Shown here piece after piece: positions 58,664 through 64,000 of a DNA stretch of 64,000 nucleotides. The DNA comes from Mangrovicoccus ximenensis (lineage in GTDB: Bacteria; Pseudomonadota; Alphaproteobacteria; Rhodobacterales; Rhodobacteraceae). The stretch spans positions 81,295-145,294 of the forward strand of contig NZ_QBKZ01000013.1 of assembly GCF_003056725.1 (NCBI RefSeq). Direction: 5' to 3'. Below the pieces are notes generated by a model. The model was not told where the DNA came from and ran no database searches. It saw nothing but the letters and a program-made list of their open reading frames with translations. How positions within the stretch are numbered: the stretch's first letter is position 1; every line of letters starts with the position of its first letter. The translations under genes and the position numbers were made by a program.

Positions 58664-59623
58664 TCAGACGGCCTCCTCTTTCCAGGACTGGCGGTAGTCC
58701 GAGAAGCAGCCGATCAGATAGGGGCCGGACACGACCGGCGGCAGGACCGGCGCGCCTTCGGCGATGCCGGGGATCTCGGCCGGGTTCACGTCCGTGTCGA
58801 AGTCCGGATTGAAGAAGAACGGGATCGAATAGCGGTCGATGCCGGGGCGGTTGATCACCCGGTGCAGCGTCGAGCGGAACCGGCCGTTGGTCCAATGCGA
58901 CAGCAGGTCCCCGATATTGACCACGAAGGTGCCGGGCACCGGCGGGGCCGGGATCCAGCCGCCCGAGGCACTTTCGACCTCGAGCCCGCCATTTCCGTCC
59001 TGCCACAGGATGGTGATGACGCCATGGTCGGTATGGTCGAAGGTGCCGAACTCCACCCCCTCGCCGTCCTGCGGCGGATAATGCGCCAGCCGCATGTCCG
59101 CGACGGGCCGGGAGAAGGTGCCGGAGAAGTAGTCCTCGGGCAGGCCGAAATGCAGCGCGAAGCCGCGCAGGAGCTGCATGCCCAGCTCGAAGACGGCGAA
59201 GTAATGCGCCTCCACCGGCTCGCGGAATCCCTCGAGGTCAGGCCAGCGGTTCGGCGCGCGCACCGGGTTCGAGCCGCCGTAATCCGGGTCGTCCGGCGGC
59301 ACGGGAAAGCCCAGCTCGAAGCCCTCGTTGACATCGGGCTTGCCGTCCTCGTGCTCGGATTCCCGCAGGGGCGTGTAGCCGCGGTTGGTGGCGCCCGCGC
59401 GGATCTCGAGCCGTTTTTCCAGCGGCTGCGCGAAGAAGCGGCGCGCCGCACCGACCGCGCCCTGGATCACCTCTTCGGGGATGCCGTGGCCCGAGACGTA
59501 GAAGAAGCCATGTTCGACGCAGGCGCGGCCGATCTCGCCGGCGACCGCCTTGCGCGCGGCGGTGTCCGGGGAGGCGAGCCCCGAGACGTCGATGACGGGG
59601 AGCGCTGTCTTTGCCATCGTCAT
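58664..59623 (-). CDS. Isopenicillin N synthase-like 2-oxoglutarate/Fe(II) oxygenase
   Basis: 319 residues from an ATG overlapping the previous stop (ATGA). The N-terminal DIOX_N part (VIDVSGLASPDTAARKAVAG, ACVEHGFFYVSGHGIPEEVI) and the jelly-roll core with F-D-H-T-D-H-G-V-I-T-I-L-W (His-x-Asp), H-R-V-I-N-R (distal His) and R-Y-S-I-P-F-F (Arg-x-Ser for 2-oxoglutarate) are complete. Family enzymes hydroxylate or desaturate small molecules. It is the last gene of a coupled operon with a 5-FCL-like protein and an ABC ATPase, whose substrate it may process. Confidence 0.9.
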   Translation of the reverse strand: MTMAKTALPVIDVSGLASPDTAARKAVAGEIGRACVEHGFFYVSGHGIPEEVIQGAVGAARRFFAQPLEKRLEIRAGATNRGYTPLRESEHEDGKPDVNEGFELGFPVPPDDPDYGGSNPVRAPNRWPDLEGFREPVEAHYFAVFELGMQLLRGFALHFGLPEDYFSGTFSRPVADMRLAHYPPQDGEGVEFGTFDHTDHGVITILWQDGNGGLEVESASGGWIPAPPVPGTFVVNIGDLLSHWTNGRFRSTLHRVINRPGIDRYSIPFFFNPDFDTDVNPAEIPGIAEGAPVLPPVVSGPYLIGCFSDYRQSWKEEAV

Positions 59624-60387
59624 GCTCCCGCGCCCATGCGGTCGCGCAGTGCCGCGAGGAAGGGGATGTCGCGGAACTGGTCGGGCTGGACCTGGTCCCA
59701 GTCGACGCCCCTGGGGCGCGGCGCGGCGTTGCCGGTGACGACCAGCTCGGCCTCGGTGGCGAACATGTCGAGGGGGCTGTCATGCGCCATCATCGTCATC
59801 TGGTCCTCTTCGACCACCTGCGTGGAATGCACCAGCGTGACCATCGGCGTTTCCGGGCGGATGGTGCCGAGCTCCCGGAAGATGCCGGTCTCCAGGTCGG
59901 CGAAGCCTGCGCCCTTGCCGATCCGCCCGCCCGAGCGGGTCACCGCCACCGAGCCGACGATGCAGAAATCGAGCTGCGGCACGTCTTCGAATCCGATGCG
60001 GCGGCCGTGCTGCATGTAGCCTTCCGAGGTCGCGGCCAGCTCGAAACTGATGCCCTTCTTCTCCAGCTCCGCCGGATCGATCTCCAGATAGGGGAAGTCG
60101 CGGGTCAGCGCCGGGACCGGGCAGTAGAGCACCTTGCCCTCGTAGAGCGCGCGCAGCCTGAGCGGGATCTGCGGCGGGTCAGGGTTGCACTTGACGGTTT
60201 TCGCGGCCTGCCAGGCATCGGTCTGCACCATGCGGAAGGCGGCCGTGTCGGCGCCCGCGAAGTTCGGGATGGTGTTGCGGGCCGGTCCGACGGCGATGCC
60301 GCTATCTTCGAGCGCGGCCCAGATGCGGTCGCGGACGACCTGTTTTGCCGGGCTGCGTTTCGCCCAGAGATCGCTCTGCTCGCTCAT
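59620..60387 (-). CDS. 5-formyltetrahydrofolate cyclo-ligase family protein
   Basis: 255 residues, longer than classical 5-FCL (about 190-200). Motifs: A-K-R-S-P-A-K-Q-V-V-R-D-R-I-W at the start, P-D-P-P-Q-I-P-L-R at about 70 and the nucleotide/metal loop GRIGKGAGFADLETGIFREL. The long form with IPNFAGAD near residue 40 is the 5-FCL-like paralogue rather than the housekeeping YgfA/MTHFS; such paralogues have been predicted to act in thiamine-related metabolism, from memory and unverified here. Starts and stops overlap the neighbours by ATGA, so the three genes are translated as one unit. Confidence 0.82.
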   Translation of the reverse strand: MSEQSDLWAKRSPAKQVVRDRIWAALEDSGIAVGPARNTIPNFAGADTAAFRMVQTDAWQAAKTVKCNPDPPQIPLRLRALYEGKVLYCPVPALTRDFPYLEIDPAELEKKGISFELAATSEGYMQHGRRIGFEDVPQLDFCIVGSVAVTRSGGRIGKGAGFADLETGIFRELGTIRPETPMVTLVHSTQVVEEDQMTMMAHDSPLDMFATEAELVVTGNAAPRPRGVDWDQVQPDQFRDIPFLAALRDRMGAGA

Positions 60388-60659
60388 GGCTGTTCCTCTT
60401 CTGCAAGCGGTTCGATGGCCACGGGATCGCCCGTGGCCGTGTCGTAGAGCAGGGGCCGCTCCGGCAGGGCGATGCGGATCTGCGGATCCGCCACGGTCTC
60501 GCCGCGGCCGAGACGGACGGTCAGCGGCTGGCCGAAAGCCTCGGCCAGGGCCAGCTGGTCGGCCCCCTGGAATTCGATGCGCCGGAGCCGCCCCGGCAGG
60601 CAGGACGGGCTGGTGCCCAAGGCCAGATCCTCGGGCCGCAGCGCCATGGTCACGCCGCC
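60384..60659 (-). pseudogene. ABC importer ATPase (PotA/MalK type), C-terminal TOBE part only
   Basis: About 92 codons ending at a stop that overlaps the next start (CCATGA). G-G-V-T-M-ALRPEDLALGTSPSCLPGRL, R-R-I-E-F-Q-G-A-D-Q-L-A-L-A-E-A-F and the short beta strands (L-T-V-R-L, P-Q-I-R-I-A-L) are the TOBE_2 domain that follows the ATPase core in spermidine/iron/sugar importers. The whole nucleotide-binding domain is lost: before about 60659 the sequence is instead the end of an exonuclease/phosphatase gene on the other strand. Confidence 0.75.
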
Positions 60660-60660
60660 C

Positions 60661-60791
60661 CGGTCAGCGCGCTCGACCGCTTCGCCATCGGCCGCGGGCT
60701 GCGGCTCCTCGAGGCCGGGGTCGACCAGTCGCCGCTGGCGCGGCGCGGCTCCGACCACCTTCCGATCTGGGCGAAGATCGACCGGCGCTGA
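60661..60791 (+). pseudogene. Endonuclease/exonuclease/phosphatase family, C-terminal remnant
   Basis: About 43 codons ending in TGA: V-S-A-L-D-R-F-A-I-G-R-GLRLLEAGVDQSPLARRG, then SDHLPIWAKIDRR, which is the closing G-S-D-H-x-P motif (catalytic His) of EEP-family nucleases. Everything upstream belongs to a different gene on the opposite strand. Confidently the end of an EEP gene, cut at about 60660. Confidence 0.65.
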
Positions 60792-60819
60792 CCTGCCGCG
60801 CCCCCATGGGCTTGTTCCA

Positions 60820-62428
60820 ATGCGGTTTTGCGCTATCACTTCGGTAACGTCCGGAGTCCGAGCCCTGCAAGATACGTCCCCCTTCGCCCCGTTCCGCCAC
60901 CGGGCCTTCCTCAGCTACTGGCTGGTCGGTCTCGCTGCAAATTTCGGCTGGCTGATCCAGACCGTCGGCGCGTCCTGGCTGATGACCTCGATGCATGGCT
61001 CGCCCGAGATGGTGGCGCTGGTGCAGACCTCGATCGCGCTGCCGCTGATGCTGTTCTCGCTGCCCGCGGGGGCGGTGGCCGACACGTTCGGGCGCCGCCG
61101 CACTGTGATCGTGTCGCAGGGCATGCTCTGCGCGATCTCGGCGCTCCTCGCCCTGGCGGCCTTCTTCGACATGCTCTCGCCCTGGGGATTGCTGGCTTTC
61201 ACCTTCCTCGTCGGAACCGGCAAGGCGCTGAACAACCCGGCCTGGCAGACCATGGTCAGCGAGCTGGTGCCGAAATCCGATCTGCCCTCGGCAGTGGCGC
61301 TGAACTCGATCGGCTTCAACCTGGCGCGCTCGGTCGGCCCGGCGCTCGGCGGCATCCTCGTCGCCGCGGTCGGCGCCTTCTCGGCCTTCGTGGTCAATGC
61401 GGCGGCGAACCTCTTCGTGCTGGTCTCGGCCTCGCACTGGAAAAACCCCGAGGAGCCCGACCGCCTGCCGCCCGAGAACATCGGCAGCGCGATCATGGGC
61501 GGGCTGCGCTATGTCGGGCTGTCGCCGATCCATTTGACGGTCTTCGCCCGCGGCTTCCTGTTCAACGTGGCGGGCATCGCGGTGATGGCGCTGATGCCCT
61601 TGGTGGCGCGCGACCAGCTCGGCGGCGGGCCGCTGACCTACGGCCTGCTGCTCGGCGGCTTCGGGGTGGGCGCGATAATGGGCGCGCTCGGCGCGGCGCG
61701 GCTGCGCGCCATGGTCTCGCTCGAGATGAACGTCCGGATCTGCACGCTGGCCTATGCGGCGGGCGCGGTGCTTCTGGGCTTCAGCACCTGGTTCCCGCTC
61801 AGCATCCTCGCGGTGATGATCGCCGGTGCCGCCTGGCCGGTGCTCTTGTCGAGCCTCAACACCACGATCCAGCTCAGCTCGCCGCGCTGGGTGCTCAGCC
61901 GCTGCCTGGCGATCTACCAGAGCTGCAATTTCGGCGGTTTCGCCCTCGGCGGCTGGATGTGGGGCCAGATCGCCGGCCATGTCGGCACCGGCGAGGCGCT
62001 GGTCTTCTCGGGCGGCGCGCTTCTGCTGGCGGCGGCGGTCGGGCTGCTCTTGCCGCTGCGCCAGCTCGACACCAGCACGCTCGACCCGCATACCCGCTGG
62101 AAGAAGCCCGAGCCGGTGCTCGACATGGTGCCGAAGAGCGGGCCGATCATCACCTCGATCGAGTACCGCATCGCCGAACAGGATACCGAGGCCTTCCTCG
62201 AGCTGATGGCCGAGCGGCGCCGCGGCCGGATCCGCGACGGGGCGCGGCGCTGGACGCTGAGCCGCGACCTGGTCGACCCGGAGCTGTGGCACGAGCGCTT
62301 CAAGACGCCGACCTGGATCGAGACCCAGCGCCACCATGCCCGCCGCACTGTCGCCGGCGCCGAGATCGCCGAGAAGCTCAAGGCGCTGCATCGCGGCCCC
62401 GAGGACGGGCGGGTGCATTACGAGCGCG

Positions 62429-62430
<2 letters not shown>
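60820..62430 (+). CDS. MFS transporter (MFS_3/EntS-like), 3' end joined to sucB
   Basis: About 537 residues. Twelve helices are expected: [97 protein letters not shown] and [20 protein letters not shown], typical of the MFS_3 group. A cytoplasmic C-terminal region ([40 protein letters not shown]) is the extra domain common in this group, and R-V-H-Y-E is its usual end. The stop has been lost: the frame reads on through the sucB part to 62922. May be functional with a wrong tail; substrate unknown. Confidence 0.75.
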
Positions 62431-63196
<766 letters not shown>

Positions 63197-63220
63197 TCCT
63201 CCGCAACGCGGATGCTTCGA

Positions 63221-63249
63221 AACAGGCCCCTCCGGGGGCCTGTTTTTTT
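63221..63249 (+). terminator. Rho-independent terminator after sucB
   Basis: Stem AACAGGCCCC / GGGGCCTGTT (10 bp), 4-nt loop, followed by a run of T. Classic terminator 24 nt after the stop. Confidence 0.95.
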
Positions 63250-63738
63250 GCCCGGCTGCTGCACTGCGGCGTGCATTTCCAGCTATGACATCCCGAGAAA
63301 ACCGACGATTCTGGTTTGGAATGCGCCAAATCTCGGGAATGATTCTGGCTATTCAGTTTTTGCAGATCTGAATTTCCGCAATGACATGGATCAAACGGAT
63401 CGGCAAAAATCGGCCGATTTCCGAGTCTTTTCTGTCAAGAATGGTTTCTCGCGGAACAAAATGCGCGTGAACGGAAAGCCCCGGAAAACCGCGCATTCCT
63501 GCCTGCAAAAAACATGAAATTCAACCTCTTGCCAAAGCCTTTCCAGTTTGGCGAAAATGCGCCCATCCCGCGTTTTTCACGCAGTTGTGACAACAGGATG
63601 GCAAGGACGCAACAGCCCCTTCCCTTTTGATCTGCTCCCGTTTTATTCGCCGCCAGCAGGCATATTTCTGTCCTCGGAACGCAAGTGGGCCGTCCGGATG
63701 GAAAAGCCCGCCACACCGAAGAACAAAGGAGTTCTCAA
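63250..63738 (+). promoter_or_regulatory. AT-richer leader region of the outer-membrane protein gene
   Basis: About 490 nt without a gene, clearly lower in GC than the rest of the window. It should hold the promoter and a long 5' leader of the porin-like gene; no single -35/-10 pair stands out. It ends with AAAGGAG 7 nt before the ATG. No small ORF with credible start was seen. Confidence 0.4.
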
Positions 63739-64000
63739 ATGCGTGCAGTTTATGCTCTCACCGCCGCCTCGGCTCTTGGCCTGGCTGCTTCGCCGATCTT
63801 CGCCGGCGCGCTGGAAGAACCGGTCGTCGCTCCCGCTCCCGCCCCGGTCGCAGCCGCGCCGGTCGCGAGCCTGTGGGACGGCTTCTACGCCGGTGGCCAG
63901 TTCGGCGGCGCATGGCTCGACGCCGATGGCGACGCGGCCAATGACGACTCCGACGACTGGCTGGGCGGTGCCCATGTCGGTTGGCAGGGCGTGACCCAGA
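63739..64000 (+). CDS. Outer-membrane beta-barrel (porin-like) protein, 5' part
   Basis: Starts at ATG after AAAGGAG and continues past the right edge (87 codons visible). Signal peptide MRAVYALTAASALGLAASPI, cleavage near IFAGA. An Ala/Pro/Val linker (PVVAPAPAPVAAAPVA) precedes the first strands LWDGFYAGGQFGGAW and D-D-W-L-G-G-A-H-V-G-W-Q-G, the W-x-G-F-Y-x-G start common to OmpA/Opa-like small barrels of alphaproteobacteria. The long AT-rich leader suggests high, regulated expression. Confidence 0.8.
   Translation, partial: MRAVYALTAASALGLAASPIFAGALEEPVVAPAPAPVAAAPVASLWDGFYAGGQFGGAWLDADGDAANDDSDDWLGGAHVGWQGVTQ

Overview
The window is high-GC DNA from an alphaproteobacterium, most likely order Rhodobacterales (Rhodobacteraceae/Paracoccaceae). 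This rests on gene content: two DUF1127 proteins, a VPLPA-CTERM protein, a Usg protein, a DctQ-DctM fused TRAP permease, a tripartite tricarboxylate transporter, a YfdX protein and alphaproteobacterial-type GyrA, ParE and CoaD. No rRNA, tRNA, CRISPR array, intact insertion sequence or prophage was seen.

Layout. 0-5.5 kb: end of a RES-domain gene, a MaoC-type hydratase, a complete tctBAC tricarboxylate transporter, an RTX remnant and a DUF1127 gene. 5.6-9.3 kb: a GNAT remnant abutting a ccdA remnant, an intact ccdB, a 1.2 kb gene-free stretch, a truncated LolD-like ATPase and a stand-alone HsdR_N-type nuclease. 9.4-16.5 kb: parE, then a long degraded stretch with an IS256 transposase remnant, a truncated PPDK-like gene, a frameshifted lipase and a zinc-finger protein. 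16.5-23.5 kb: an ABC-2 type ATPase, a decayed and an intact VPLPA-CTERM paralogue, an exported Ntn amide hydrolase, a HIT protein, an NYN/OST-HTH protein, an I78 inhibitor-like lipoprotein and a GlsB protein. 23.8-29.6 kb: a TRAP transporter, a histidine-kinase remnant, yfdX, a chimeric trmD and a VOC protein. 29.6-36.4 kb: a run of fused fragments (LysR, large repeat protein, unknown ORF, alcohol dehydrogenase, ABC permease) and a 2 kb gene-free stretch. 36.4-41.8 kb is an ordinary housekeeping block: gyrA, usg, coaD, DUF1127, gap. 41.8-46.5 kb: type VI secretion remnants (tssM, tagF), a glucose/sorbosone dehydrogenase-like ORF and a periplasmic-binding-like fragment. 47-55.7 kb: TPR protein, rhomboid protease, GFA protein, suhB, hydrolase fragment, homocysteine methyltransferase, GlxA-type regulator and a frameshifted FAD oxidoreductase. 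56-64 kb: a polytopic membrane protein, ketopantoate reductase, a coupled operon (ABC ATPase tail, 5-FCL-like, 2OG oxygenase), an MFS exporter truncated into the 3' half of sucB, and the start of an outer-membrane beta-barrel gene.

The dominant oddity is the number of genes cut in mid-frame and joined directly to an unrelated gene or to a long gene-free stretch, with no insertion sequence at the join. About twenty genes are affected. Two joins keep the reading frame and give unusual chimeras: a membrane-spanning N-terminus on the TrmD catalytic part, and a LysR DNA-binding domain on a large beta-repeat protein. Either this chromosome is decaying through many small deletions and rearrangements, or the assembly is chimeric; sequence alone cannot decide. 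Intact genes act in solute uptake (TTT, TRAP), DNA topology (ParE, GyrA), CoA and pantothenate synthesis (CoaD, PanE-like), glycolysis/gluconeogenesis (Gap), one-carbon metabolism (5-FCL-like, homocysteine methyltransferase) and envelope functions. Two near-palindromic GTTAGCSCTAAC-type boxes at the gap promoter suggest control by a LacI-family central-carbon regulator.
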